Below, in pieces: positions 1 to 8,060 of a stretch of DNA of 49,699 nt. A model generated the notes under the pieces. It was given only the letters and a program-made list of their open reading frames with translations, did not search any database and had not been told where the DNA came from. Numbering within the stretch: the stretch's first letter is position 1; each line of letters starts with the position of its first letter. The stretch spans positions 1,631-51,329 of the forward strand of contig JAJQCT010000035.1 of the NCBI GenBank assembly GCA_021202555.1, in the 5' to 3' direction. A program made the translations under genes and the position numbers. Source of the stretch: Clostridiales bacterium. GTDB lineage: Bacteria; Bacillota; Clostridia; Oscillospirales; CAG-272.

Positions 1-512
1 TGCCGCCGCCGATTCCCGCGGCGTTGCTGCCGCCTGTGGCGTCGAGCGTGCCTTCAGTGGAGCCGTCGCCGTCATTACTTGTGATTTCAAGCCGATTGGT
101 CGAGGTTTTCTGCAATCCCGCACAGCCGCTCGTATTGCTCGCGTCAAGCGTGTTCGTGCCGCTAAGCACGATTGTGACATTGCTTGAACCGCTGATTTCA
201 AGCGGGGAGGCGTCGTAGCTTACGATATTCACTTTATCAAGGATGATTGTAACAGGATTGCTATCACTCGCCGTGACCTTGATTGTGGTGGAGGTGGTGG
301 AGGTCTCACCATCTCCAATTATGCTGTATGTGCCGCCGCTCTGAATAATAATCTGATCATTGCTCACGTCATAGCTGCACGAGCCGTTGTCATAGTAAAC
401 CTGAAGTCCGCTCGCCGTGACGGTTTCCGTAGTTGCCTCTACCGAGGCGAGCATCACGCCCGTAAAGAACGCCAGCGAGAAAAGCAAAATAAGTATTTTC
501 TTTTTTATAATA
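1..512 (-). CDS. N-terminal part of secreted repeat-rich surface protein (runs off left edge)
   Basis: Reading leftward from about 510, an open frame begins with a basic stretch (IKKKILIL), a hydrophobic segment and a signal-peptidase-like end (ASVEA), then a Ser/Thr/Gly/Asn-rich beta-type sequence with motifs such as SSNVTIVLSG and DATGGSNAAGIGGG. Such sequence is typical of secreted beta-helix or carbohydrate-binding-like surface proteins of clostridia; the exact family is not assigned. The reading frame has no ATG, GTG or TTG near the AGGAG ribosome site: the candidate first codons are ATT (512-510) or ATA (509-507). The upstream Cys-rich gene ends across this start, so translation may be coupled. 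The other reading is a one-base indel, because the nearby ATG (515-517) is in the upstream gene's frame. The end lies outside the window. Confidence 0.6.
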
Positions 513-807
513 TCATCTCCTTTCTCTTGTTTTTTTCCTGCCTGCATACGCCAATCCGCGTATGCTCGGCAATGTGACTGTAAAATCGGCAGGAGCCGCA
601 GTCACTGCATCGGCTCGGGTGATCCCATTCGCCGTAGGGACAGGCGTCCTCAACGGCGTGTATGATGGGAAAGCCGTCCGCCGTCCGCACCGGATTTTCG
701 TTGAAGTTGCGATACTCCTCGATATATACGCCGGTCAGCTCGTCATAATACATCGGTATGTCAAATACCGCGCCCTCAAACTCGTAATGTCTCGTTTTCT
801 TCTCCAT
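505..807 (-). CDS. Small Cys-rich protein of unknown function (100 aa)
   Basis: A 100-residue ORF with a good ribosome site (GGAAAGGGGTGAG just before ATG). The C-terminal half carries clustered cysteines (CPYGEW, CSDCGSC and a later GVC) plus His residues, suggesting a zinc or iron-sulfur site; the DCGSCRFY-GVCR pattern recalls small Cys-rich proteins found on clostridial mobile elements, but I do not recognise a named family. A TACAAT box at 836-841 on the minus strand could be its -10 element, with no convincing -35. Its last codons overlap the start of the secreted protein to its left, so the two probably form one transcript. Confidence 0.55.
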   Translation of the reverse strand: MEKKTRHYEFEGAVFDIPMYYDELTGVYIEEYRNFNENPVRTADGFPIIHAVEDACPYGEWDHPSRCSDCGSCRFYSHIAEHTRIGVCRQEKNKRKEMIL

Positions 808-930
808 CTCTCACCCCTTTCCGCTTGACAATGCTATTGTACCACACTTTTTTCCCTTTGACACCTTCCGTTTTGGAACGAAAAAGTAGGGAAATCAAAT
901 TTTTTTTGAGAAATAGAGCGCTATAAATGA

Positions 931-957
931 AAAAAATCGCCTTTTCGGCGATTTTTT
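931..957 (-). terminator. Rho-independent terminator
   Basis: The stem AATCGCC/GGCGATT with a 5-nt loop is flanked by A and T runs, so it can terminate in both directions. It lies just after the LuxR-type gene on the minus strand. Confidence 0.85.
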
Positions 958-971
958 TGAGGCTGAGCGGA

Positions 972-2048
972 TTACCGGAGCATATATTTTTTGATGTCGT
1001 CGCGCCCGTCGGCGCCGAGCTTATCTAAAATAACGGAAACATACCATTTTACCGTGTTCGGCTTGATTCCCATATGGTCGCCGATTTCCTGATTCGTCCA
1101 GCCGCGCGCCGCCAGCATTGCAATGGCAAATTCGGTTGTGGTCAGGTTATCAGCCACATCATGCCCCGTGTCGGGGTTGTGTACCTTCCGCCATCCCGCG
1201 GAAAAGCTGTATGTAATGTTTATAATGCGCTTGAATTCCTGCGGCGAGTCCTTTTTGAGCGTTGCCTCTAAAACGCCGCCGAGCAGTCCGTGATGCTCGC
1301 CGAACGCTTCAATCAGCCCGTCAGGCTTTGCAAGCTCCCACGCCCTCATCATATGCTCCTTTGCCTCCTCAGTCTTTTTGAGCGACATATAATCCATGAC
1401 GGCGACAAGATGAAGGTAAATGGCGGGTATGGGATAGAGCTTTGGCATGAAGGAGAGCGAGGTTTCCACAATGCCGAGGCTTCGGCTGTAATCTCCCTGC
1501 AGGTATGCGTAATGCGCCCTGACATAGCAGGCGAAAAACCGCAGTCCCTCAGGCAGATGCGCCATGCTTTCCGCCGAAAAGGCAAGCTCGCTTTTCAGCG
1601 GCATATGCAGAAGAACTGCCGCTGTGGATGAGACAAATGCCGACATTGCCCGCAGCTCGGGCGGGGAATCCGCGCTTTTGTTGATATTTGCGAAGGTTTT
1701 CTCCATTTCGGAAAGCGCGTGGCGGGCGAGATGAATCTTGTCCGTCGCGAGATTCGCGTAGGCGTACACAAGGCAGGCGGAAAGCCGCAAAACCGTGTCC
1801 GCGCTTGCAAGATACGGCTCCATCGCTTTTGCCGCCTCCTCCGGCTGTCCGCTGAAATAATAGTATTCGCCCATAGCAATATCGCGCTCATGCTCGTCGG
1901 CAATTGCCTTGACAGCATCAAGGCAGTGCCCGGGCGCAAACGCGCTGTTGATAAGCGGCATCAGAACATGATTATACACCGGCAAAGCCGTAACCGGCTT
2001 TGCTGTTGTCGGCTTTGCCGTGTCACCCGGCAGGCTGTTTTCGTTCAT
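972..2048 (-). CDS. LuxR-type helix-turn-helix regulator with TPR-like N-terminal region
   Basis: This 358-residue protein ends in a LuxR/GerE DNA-binding domain (roughly residues 298-355: LTTTEFAIAMLAARGWTNQE, then NTVKWYVSVILDKLGA). The rest is alpha-helical with repeated A/L/Y spacing like tetratricopeptide repeats, as in the C-terminal part of MalT/LAL-type regulators, but without their NTPase domain. It is probably a DNA-binding regulator acting in the cytoplasm; its ligand and targets are unknown. The start (MNENSLPG) has only a weak G-rich ribosome site. A good promoter lies upstream (2114-2142), and a 7-bp inverted repeat (2083-2100) lies in the leader. It is monocistronic, with a terminator directly after the stop codon. 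Confidence 0.8.
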   Translation of the reverse strand: MNENSLPGDTAKPTTAKPVTALPVYNHVLMPLINSAFAPGHCLDAVKAIADEHERDIAMGEYYYFSGQPEEAAKAMEPYLASADTVLRLSACLVYAYANLATDKIHLARHALSEMEKTFANINKSADSPPELRAMSAFVSSTAAVLLHMPLKSELAFSAESMAHLPEGLRFFACYVRAHYAYLQGDYSRSLGIVETSLSFMPKLYPIPAIYLHLVAVMDYMSLKKTEEAKEHMMRAWELAKPDGLIEAFGEHHGLLGGVLEATLKKDSPQEFKRIINITYSFSAGWRKVHNPDTGHDVADNLTTTEFAIAMLAARGWTNQEIGDHMGIKPNTVKWYVSVILDKLGADGRDDIKKYMLR

Positions 2049-2082
2049 ATAAATATAGATTTGCCCCCATTTTGTGATAAGT

Positions 2083-2100
2083 CCATTGCCCGTGCAATGG
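2083..2100. repeat. Inverted repeat in leader of the LuxR-type gene
   Basis: The arms CCATTGC/GCAATGG form a perfect 7-bp stem with a CCGT loop between the promoter and the start codon. It could be an operator or a leader hairpin; nothing else supports a choice. Confidence 0.4.
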
Positions 2101-2113
2101 AAATTCGGTTTAT

Positions 2114-2142
2114 ATTATACCCGAAGCAAGTGAAAATTTCAA
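2114..2142 (-). promoter_or_regulatory. Sigma-A promoter of LuxR-type gene
   Basis: On the minus strand, -35 TTGAAA (2137-2142) and -10 TATAAT (2114-2119) are separated by exactly 17 bp, facing the LuxR-type gene. Confidence 0.75.
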
Positions 2143-2178
2143 TGCTTTGATGTTAAAATTGCGGGATGGGATTTACTG

Positions 2179-2207
2179 TTGACAAACGGATTTTTTTATG
2201 CTACAAT
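2179..2207 (+). promoter_or_regulatory. Sigma-A promoter of the B12 operon
   Basis: -35 TTGACA (2179-2184) and -10 TACAAT (2202-2207) have a 17-bp spacer, about 40 bp upstream of the riboswitch. Confidence 0.85.
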
Positions 2208-2248
2208 ATCGGCTGTAAAGCGTTTATGCTTATAAAATTAAAGTGTGT

Positions 2249-2458
2249 CCGAATTCCGCCACGTGCGGATAAGAGGGAATCTCGGTGAAAATCCGTCGCA
2301 ACTGTCATTACCGTAAGCAAACGATAACTGTTTTGTCAAAGACAAAACAGTTACGTTACAAATATTTTGACGAACAAAGTGAGGAAAAATATTTGTTATG
2401 TAAGTATTTTTGCTGAAAGCAAAAATACTTATCATGTAAAGTCGGAATACTCATTCGG
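2249..2458 (+). promoter_or_regulatory. Cobalamin (B12) riboswitch
   Basis: The core shows the conserved cobalamin aptamer strings in order: AGGGAATCTCGGTGAAAATCC, then CAACTGTCATTACCGTAAG, and near the 3' end AAGTCGGAATACTCAT. P1 closes with CCGAAT (2249-2254) pairing ATTCGG (2453-2458). Between the core halves sit three AT-rich hairpins: 2325-2353 (13-bp arms, AAA loop), about 2358-2396 (ACAAATATTTT arm), and 2401-2431 (13-bp arms, TGAAA loop). The genes downstream (DUF4430 proteins and an ECF transporter) fit B12 uptake, so repression by cobalamin is expected. Assignment rests on motif recognition, not on a covariance-model search. Confidence 0.82.
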
Positions 2459-2510
2459 AAGCAAATATTCGGCAGCTTTTGGACAAGAAGGGCGCGACCG
2501 TGCGGAAAAA

Positions 2511-2532
2511 CCGTCCGTTTGGGCGGGCTTTT
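2511..2532 (+). terminator. Possible riboswitch expression-platform terminator
   Basis: CCGTCC pairs with GGGCGG (one T-G wobble) around a GTTT loop and is followed by a short GCTTTT tract, about 50 nt after the aptamer. The T-run is short, so this could instead be only part of a larger switching structure that extends to about 2650. Confidence 0.4.
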
Positions 2533-2660
2533 CGGTGTGCATTTTTTCGTGCGAAATGCGCCGCATACCGATATTTTTCGCTTCGCGCGTCCGTTTGGCA
2601 GTTTGCCGGTTGGCAAGTTGCCGTTGCGGGCGCATTTTTGTATTTTTAGGGAGGCTTTGC

Positions 2661-2954
2661 ATGAGCGGGGGCAAATACACCGAAAATGACGCGAAGGAGC
2701 TTCTGCGCCGGAAAAGCGCGGAGCTTGCCGAGGCGGGCGAGACGCGATTTCCGAAGCGGGCGGATTTTTCGGACGAGCAGGTTGTCGCGATAAAATCATA
2801 TCTCGGACCATGGCCCCGCGCTCTTGAGGCTGCGGGCATCAAAGAGCCGAGAGACGGCGACAGAATCGAGAAAAACCGCGAAAAGCGGCGCCGCGCGAAG
2901 CGCCGCCGACGCGAGGCGCAGCTCGCGCAAAAGGATTCGACCGGCAAAACGTGA
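2661..2954 (+). CDS. Small basic protein with HNH-repeat-like DNA-binding motif
   Basis: This 97-residue protein is the first gene after the riboswitch; ATG 2661 follows an AGGGAGG ribosome site. The middle reads KRADFSDEQVVAI, then YLGPWPRALEAAGIKEP, which matches the pattern of the homing-endonuclease-associated repeat (xFGSWxxALxxAGL), a short helical DNA-binding module. The C-terminus is very basic (RRRAKRRRREAQ). No nuclease residues are present, so it is more likely a DNA- or RNA-binding accessory protein than an enzyme. Its place inside a B12-controlled operon suggests a regulatory part in the same system, but this is inference. Confidence 0.65.
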   Translation: MSGGKYTENDAKELLRRKSAELAEAGETRFPKRADFSDEQVVAIKSYLGPWPRALEAAGIKEPRDGDRIEKNREKRRRAKRRRREAQLAQKDSTGKT

Positions 2955-3032
2955 AAATCGCTTTGCCTCGAATATACATCCCGCCCGCACGGGCGGAAAA
3001 ATCAGAATTTCTTTTTCGGAAAGGAGATATTT

Positions 3033-3848
3033 ATGAAAAAGAAAATCATATCAGCGGCACTTGCCGCATTTATCGCCGCGGCGCTTGCCGCATCACTTTG
3101 CGGCACGGCGTTTGCCGATGAGACCGCATCAGCCGACAGTATAGGCGTCTATGTGACGATTTCCGACGGCTCGCTCGTTCTCACGCACGCATCCGTCACG
3201 GTGACTGATACGGACAGCGACGGCTCGCTCACAATCAACGATGCCCTGACGGCGGCGCACGACGCATACTATGACGGCGGCGCCGAGGCGGGCTACGCAT
3301 CGGAGACGGGCGATTACGGGCTTTCGCTCACGAAGCTCTGGGGCATTGAAAACGGCGGCTCATACGGCTATTACGTGAATAACTCATCCGCGTGGAGCCT
3401 TGCCGACACGGTTTCGTCGGGAGACGTTATCGTCGCGTTCGTTTATACGGACACGACGTCATGGTCTGACGTTTATTCATTCTTCAACGTGAACACCGTC
3501 GCGGCTGCATCGGAGAGTGAAATCACGCTCACGCTTTCATACGTCGGCTATGACGACGCATGGAACACGGTGAATCTTCCCGTCGAGGGAGCGGTTATCA
3601 CCGTTGACGGCACGGCGACGGAATATGTCACCGACGAAAACGGCAAGGCTGTGATTACGATTTCGGACGCGGGTGAGCATATTGTTTCGGCAACATCAAG
3701 CAGCCTCACTCTCGTGCCGCCTGTATGCGTCGTCACAGTTGAAAGCGCGCCCCAGACGGGCGACGCGGTCACCTTCACGCTTTTGCTCGCAATTGCCGCA
3801 GCGGCGCTTCTGACGGCAGTCAGAAAGCGCGGCGAATATGCGGCGTAA
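3033..3848 (+). CDS. Wall-anchored DUF4430-type protein, probable B12 binding
   Basis: A 271-residue secreted protein with a strong AAGGAG ribosome site. Residues 1-28 form a signal peptide ending AFA. Residues about 35-150 resemble a DUF4430 domain, the fold shared with the C-terminal beta domain of transcobalamin/intrinsic factor: VYVTISDG, LTINDAL, GYYVNNSSAW, SSGDVIVAFVY. A second beta domain (about 165-240, with TDENGKAVITI) looks like a Cna-B/Ig-type stalk. The C-terminus has PQTGD, a hydrophobic helix and basic residues (VRKRGEY), a sortase-like anchoring signal. It overlaps the next gene by 11 bp. Family knowledge links DUF4430 to cobalamin carriers; binding here is inferred from that and from the riboswitch. 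Confidence 0.78.
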   Translation: MKKKIISAALAAFIAAALAASLCGTAFADETASADSIGVYVTISDGSLVLTHASVTVTDTDSDGSLTINDALTAAHDAYYDGGAEAGYASETGDYGLSLTKLWGIENGGSYGYYVNNSSAWSLADTVSSGDVIVAFVYTDTTSWSDVYSFFNVNTVAAASESEITLTLSYVGYDDAWNTVNLPVEGAVITVDGTATEYVTDENGKAVITISDAGEHIVSATSSSLTLVPPVCVVTVESAPQTGDAVTFTLLLAIAAAALLTAVRKRGEYAA

Positions 3849-5589
3849 TGGAAAAATAATGTTTTGTCGGCGGGGAAATCATCATTTCCCCCGCCTTCTT
3901 TTCACGCGCATTTTTGCCATACGCATTTATGCGTTTCTTCTCGCTTTATTTATAGCACTTCCCTGCCACCTCTCCGCCGCGTCCGCCGACGGGCTTGATT
4001 CCGAAATCCAAAGCTCTCTTTCTTATTTGCTCGGCACCGACGATTTTACCGATTCGAGCGCGCTTGCCACCGCATCCGACTGGAGCATAATTTCGCTTGC
4101 GCGGTACGGCGCCGTAACGGAAAAAGCCGAAATTGACCTGTCGGGGCTGACAGAGGCGCGGCTTTCGGCAATCGGCGAGGAAAACGCGCTCGGTGCCGTC
4201 GAGCGGCAAAGAATCGCGCTTGCGCTCATTGCATTGTCAGGTGATAATCTCTCGCTTGATTTCGTAAAAGAAACCGTTGACCTGACTGCCGGTGAGCAGG
4301 GTATAATGAGCTATGTTTTCGCGCTTCATCTCATAAATAACGGCGCCGCGTCTGAAAATTATACTGACGCCTCGCTCATCTCGTCGCTGCTCTTGCTCGC
4401 GCACGAGGACGGCGGCTGGGGGCTTTCGGACGCATCAGACACGGATGTGACCGCAATGACAATTTGCGCGCTTGCGCCGTATTACGGCTCGCTCGAGAGC
4501 GTGACTGCGGCAATTGACGGCGCGGTTTCGTATCTTTCGGGCGCGCAGCTTGAGGACGGCGGATTTCAAAGCTACGGAAATGAAAACGCCGAAAGCGCCG
4601 CGCAGGTTGTCATCGCACTGACCTCCCTCGGTCGCGATCCCGAAAGCGACGCGGATTTTATCAAAAACGGCACATCCGTATTCGACGCGGTTATGTCATA
4701 CTCGTGTGGAGACGGCAGCTTTTCGCATACGGCAGGCGGAGAATCAAACACGACGGCGACGACGCAGTGCTGCTGCGCGATGATTTCGTACCTTTTATAT
4801 GTTAAAGACGCGGGCGGATTTTACAGTCTGACATCCGATACGGAATCGGAATCAAATGAGGGCGAAAACGAGAGCGATACAATCACCGGCTCTGAAAGCA
4901 CTGTATACGAGGAAACGCCCGAAAATACGGAAGCGGATGAAAACACCGCCGGCTCAAACGATGAAAACGACTACAAAATAACCGCTTTCGTCACTGTTGT
5001 GACGGCAGCGCTAATAATAATCGCGGCGCTCGCGTTTTTCGGAAAAAGGAATCCGAAAAACTTCATTTTCGTCGCCGCAGTCGCGCTTCTCGCTATAATT
5101 ATCATAGCACTTGTCGATTTCAGCTCGCCCGACGACTATTACGGCACGTCCGACACAAACGAGGGCGCGGTCGGAAGCGTCACGATTTCAATAAGCTGCG
5201 AGCTTGTCGCGGGGAATGCCGACTACATTCCCGAGGACGGAATTATACTTGAACCGACAGTGATTGAAATCTCGGAAGGCGACACCGTGTACGATGTCAC
5301 CGTCGCGGCGGCGCGCGCGATGTCAATTCCGCTCGACATTGCAGAGGGCTCGTATGTGCGCGGAATTGATTATATTTACGAGCTTGACTACGGTGACCTT
5401 TCGGGCTGGGTTTATATTGTGAACGGAGCGCTGCCGTCCGTCGGCTGCGGGGAATACACGCTCTCCGACGGCGACGTTATCGAGTGGGCATATACGCTCT
5501 CGCTCGGAGACGACGTTTTGTCCTCGTTTGAAGGAAGCTTCCCTGCGGCTGCCTTAAATTCGCGGAGGGGATGCAATGTCTTTTTCTGA
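3838..5589 (+). CDS. Membrane-tethered intrinsic-factor-like protein: alpha/alpha barrel plus DUF4430
   Basis: About 583 residues. After a signal peptide (ending near HLSAASA) comes an alpha/alpha-barrel of the prenyltransferase/terpene-cyclase class, residues about 50-325, with repeats such as HEDGGWGLSDASDTDVTAM, LEDGGFQSYGNENAESAAQV and GDGSFSHTAGGESNTTATTQ. A Glu/Ser/Asn-rich linker follows, then two transmembrane helices (about 380-402 and 408-432) joined by a basic loop (GKRNPKN), and a C-terminal DUF4430 domain (about 450-565: SGWVYIVNG, YTLSDGDVIEWAY). Barrel then DUF4430 is the domain order of animal intrinsic factor and transcobalamin, so a cobalamin-capturing protein with both domains outside the cell is likely. 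Start may be ATG 3838 or, with a better GGA ahead, ATG 3859. Confidence 0.78.
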   Translation: MRRNGKIMFCRRGNHHFPRLLFTRIFAIRIYAFLLALFIALPCHLSAASADGLDSEIQSSLSYLLGTDDFTDSSALATASDWSIISLARYGAVTEKAEIDLSGLTEARLSAIGEENALGAVERQRIALALIALSGDNLSLDFVKETVDLTAGEQGIMSYVFALHLINNGAASENYTDASLISSLLLLAHEDGGWGLSDASDTDVTAMTICALAPYYGSLESVTAAIDGAVSYLSGAQLEDGGFQSYGNENAESAAQVVIALTSLGRDPESDADFIKNGTSVFDAVMSYSCGDGSFSHTAGGESNTTATTQCCCAMISYLLYVKDAGGFYSLTSDTESESNEGENESDTITGSESTVYEETPENTEADENTAGSNDENDYKITAFVTVVTAALIIIAALAFFGKRNPKNFIFVAAVALLAIIIIALVDFSSPDDYYGTSDTNEGAVGSVTISISCELVAGNADYIPEDGIILEPTVIEISEGDTVYDVTVAAARAMSIPLDIAEGSYVRGIDYIYELDYGDLSGWVYIVNGALPSVGCGEYTLSDGDVIEWAYTLSLGDDVLSSFEGSFPAAALNSRRGCNVFF

Positions 5590-6445
5590 GCTGAATCCCG
5601 CCGTGTATACCCTTTATTTTCTCGCCGTTGTGACCCCATCGATGTTTTCGGGAAATCCCGTAATATCGACAATTTCACTTCTGTTTTCATTTCTTTATTC
5701 GCTCGCGTTTCGTCAGGACGGCAAAAGATACGCATTTTATCTCGCTTTTTTCGTCGTTTATGCGGCAGTCAATCCGATAATATCGCATAACGGCAAAACG
5801 GTGTTGTTTTTTGCGAATGACACGCCGATTACGCTTGAAGCGGCGCTTTACGGTCTGTTCGCAGCAGTCATGATAATCGCGGTGCTTCTGTGGTTTTCAT
5901 CATTTTCGCGCGTTATGACAAGCGACAGGCTTCTCTACGTCACAGGGCGCTTATCGCCGAAGCTCTCGCTCGTCATTTCCATGGCAATACGCTTTATCCC
6001 GCTTTTCGGCAGACGGCGCACCGAGGCGAGGGACGCCGCAAGGGCGCAGGGATATTACCTCGACGGAAATATAATCGACACGATTCGCTGCGAGCTTCAC
6101 GTCTTCTCCGTGCTTGTCACATGGTCGCTCGAAAACGGAATACGCACCTCCGACAGCATGGAGGCGCGGGGGTTCGGGGTATGCCGGCGCACGTCGTCGG
6201 TTCGCTTCGATTTCAGAAAATCCGACGCGGCGGCGCTCATTTTCACGGCGGCGCTCACCCTGCCGACAGCATCGGCGCTCGCGTCAGGCGAGCTTGATTT
6301 TTCGTTTTATCCCGAAATATCATACGCCGCGCTTTCGCCTATATCGGTCGCGGCTTATATCTCATACGCGGCACTCGCTGCGGCTCCCTGCGTATGCGAG
6401 ATTTTATGGAGGCTCAAATGGAGATACTTGACGTCAAAAATCTGA
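5576..6445 (+). CDS. ecfT: ECF transporter transmembrane T component
   Basis: A 289-residue polytopic membrane protein starting after GGAGGGG and overlapping the previous gene by 14 bp. It has several hydrophobic helices and the cytoplasmic coupling motifs of EcfT: ARAQGYY (about residues 156-162) and DSMEARGFG (about 197-205), the two Ala-Arg-x motifs that dock into the ATPases. EcfT links the ATPases to the substrate-binding S subunit in the energy-coupling factor complex. The length is near the family norm. It lies directly before the fused ATPase and S component, so this is a dedicated (group I-like) ECF system rather than a shared module. Confidence 0.9.
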   Translation: MSFSELNPAVYTLYFLAVVTPSMFSGNPVISTISLLFSFLYSLAFRQDGKRYAFYLAFFVVYAAVNPIISHNGKTVLFFANDTPITLEAALYGLFAAVMIIAVLLWFSSFSRVMTSDRLLYVTGRLSPKLSLVISMAIRFIPLFGRRRTEARDAARAQGYYLDGNIIDTIRCELHVFSVLVTWSLENGIRTSDSMEARGFGVCRRTSSVRFDFRKSDAAALIFTAALTLPTASALASGELDFSFYPEISYAALSPISVAAYISYAALAAAPCVCEILWRLKWRYLTSKI

Positions 6446-8049
6446 CATTTTCATACGCGGGATGTGAAGGCACGGCAATTGAAAACATCTCGTTTTCGGC
6501 AAACGAGGGGGATTTCATTTTCGTATCGGGCGGCACAGGCAGCGGAAAATCGACGCTTCTCCGCGCCTTAAAGCGCGAGCTTTGCCCGAACGGAAAGCTT
6601 TCGGGAGAGATAAAAATACTCGGGCGACCGCGTGACGAGCTTGACGTGAAGGATTCCGCCTCTCTTATCGGATTTGTGCCGCAGCACGCGGAGGAGGCGA
6701 TTGCAACTGACACCGTTTCGCACGAGCTTGCGTTCGGGCTTGAAAATCTCGGAGTCTCCCCCGACGCGATAAGGCGGCGTGCCGCCGAAATATCCGCGTT
6801 TTTCGGCATGAACGGCATATATTCCGCAAAAACACACGCCCTTTCCGGCGGGCAGAAGCAAATGCTCGTGCTTGCGTCGGTGATGATAATGCGTCCGAAA
6901 ATCCTTTTGCTCGACGAACCGACCTCAGAGCTTGACCCTGTTGCCGTAGGCGATTTCACCTCGATGCTCTCGCGGATAAACCGCGAGCTTGGCACGACAA
7001 TAATCCTCTCCGAGCACAGGCTCGAAAGCGTGCTTTACCTTTCAAATAAAATGCTTACGCTTGACGGCGGACGGGAGCTTTATTTCGGCGGCGTGAGAGA
7101 TGCTGTATTTGACGCGGCGTCGCGCGGAAAATTTTCCGATATGCCCGCTTCCGTGAAAATTTTCATGCAAACGGGCGGGGTATCCGAGGAGGATATGCCG
7201 ATAACAATAGCGGAGGGGCGCGAATACATACGCGGCAGCTTCGGCAACAAAATAAAGGAGCCTGACGCGGCGCCGACAAATGAATCGGGAAGCGCGGCGC
7301 TCACGCTGAAAAACGTCTTTTTCCGATATGAGCGAGACGGATCCGACGTGCTGTCGGGTCTTGACCTTTCGATTCGCGAGGGAGACTGCACGGCGATTCT
7401 CGGGGGCAACGGCGCGGGAAAATCAACACTTTTGTCAGTTGCGTCAGGGCTTTCACGCCCATATTCGGGTTCTGTCAGGGTATTTGGCAAAAAGCTGACG
7501 GAATACAAAAACGGCTCGCTTTACCGAGGCTGCATTTCCATGCTGCCGCAAAATGTCGAGGCGTGCTTCCTTTATTCCACAGTCGGCGAGGAGCTTTCAA
7601 AATGCGGCTACCGCGACGGAACGCTCGGATTTGATTTTGAACCTATAAAAAACCGCCATCCTTACGATATTTCCGGCGGAGAGGCTCAGCTTCTCGCGCT
7701 GGCGAAGGCTGTGGCGTCCTCGCCGAGGCTTCTTTTGCTCGACGAGCCGACAAAGGGGCTTGACGGGGAAATGAAGGAGATAATGAAGTGCGAGCTGGCG
7801 CGGCTTAAGGGCGACGGGGTGACGGTAATGCTCGTAACTCACGACGCTGAATTTGCAGCCGAGACGGCAGACGTGGTTTCGATGATTTTCGACGGAAAAA
7901 TCGTGTCATCGGGCGCGCCGCGTGAGTTTTTTTCCGAAAATGAGTTTTACACAACTCCGACAGCGAGAATGACAAGGGGACATTACGAACGCGCTGTGAC
8001 GGTGAGCGACGCTGTTACGCTCTGCCGCAAAAACGTCCGCGTCCGATAA
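6418..8049 (+). CDS. ecfA: ECF transporter fused ATPase (A and A' in one chain)
   Basis: The chosen start, ATG 6418, has GGAGG 5 nt upstream, giving 543 residues. Two complete ABC ATPase domains lie in tandem. Domain 1: Walker A GGTGSGKS (38-45), signature LSGGQKQ, Walker B ILLLDEPTSELDP. Domain 2: Walker A GGNGAGKS, signature ISGGEAQ, Walker B LLLLDEPTKGLDG. Two Walker A/B sets on one chain is the EcfA-EcfA' fusion also seen in other dedicated ECF systems. It overlaps ecfT by 28 bp. It powers uptake of the ligand bound by the S component encoded next, here most likely cobalamin or a precursor. Confidence 0.92.
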   Translation: MEILDVKNLTFSYAGCEGTAIENISFSANEGDFIFVSGGTGSGKSTLLRALKRELCPNGKLSGEIKILGRPRDELDVKDSASLIGFVPQHAEEAIATDTVSHELAFGLENLGVSPDAIRRRAAEISAFFGMNGIYSAKTHALSGGQKQMLVLASVMIMRPKILLLDEPTSELDPVAVGDFTSMLSRINRELGTTIILSEHRLESVLYLSNKMLTLDGGRELYFGGVRDAVFDAASRGKFSDMPASVKIFMQTGGVSEEDMPITIAEGREYIRGSFGNKIKEPDAAPTNESGSAALTLKNVFFRYERDGSDVLSGLDLSIREGDCTAILGGNGAGKSTLLSVASGLSRPYSGSVRVFGKKLTEYKNGSLYRGCISMLPQNVEACFLYSTVGEELSKCGYRDGTLGFDFEPIKNRHPYDISGGEAQLLALAKAVASSPRLLLLDEPTKGLDGEMKEIMKCELARLKGDGVTVMLVTHDAEFAAETADVVSMIFDGKIVSSGAPREFFSENEFYTTPTARMTRGHYERAVTVSDAVTLCRKNVRVR

Positions 8050-8060
8050 TAAATGATGAG

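Noticed and set aside
2367-2954. Long frame beginning inside the B12 riboswitch
   Set aside because: Its first 98 codons translate riboswitch hairpins; the ribosome site and the protein-like part start at 2661.
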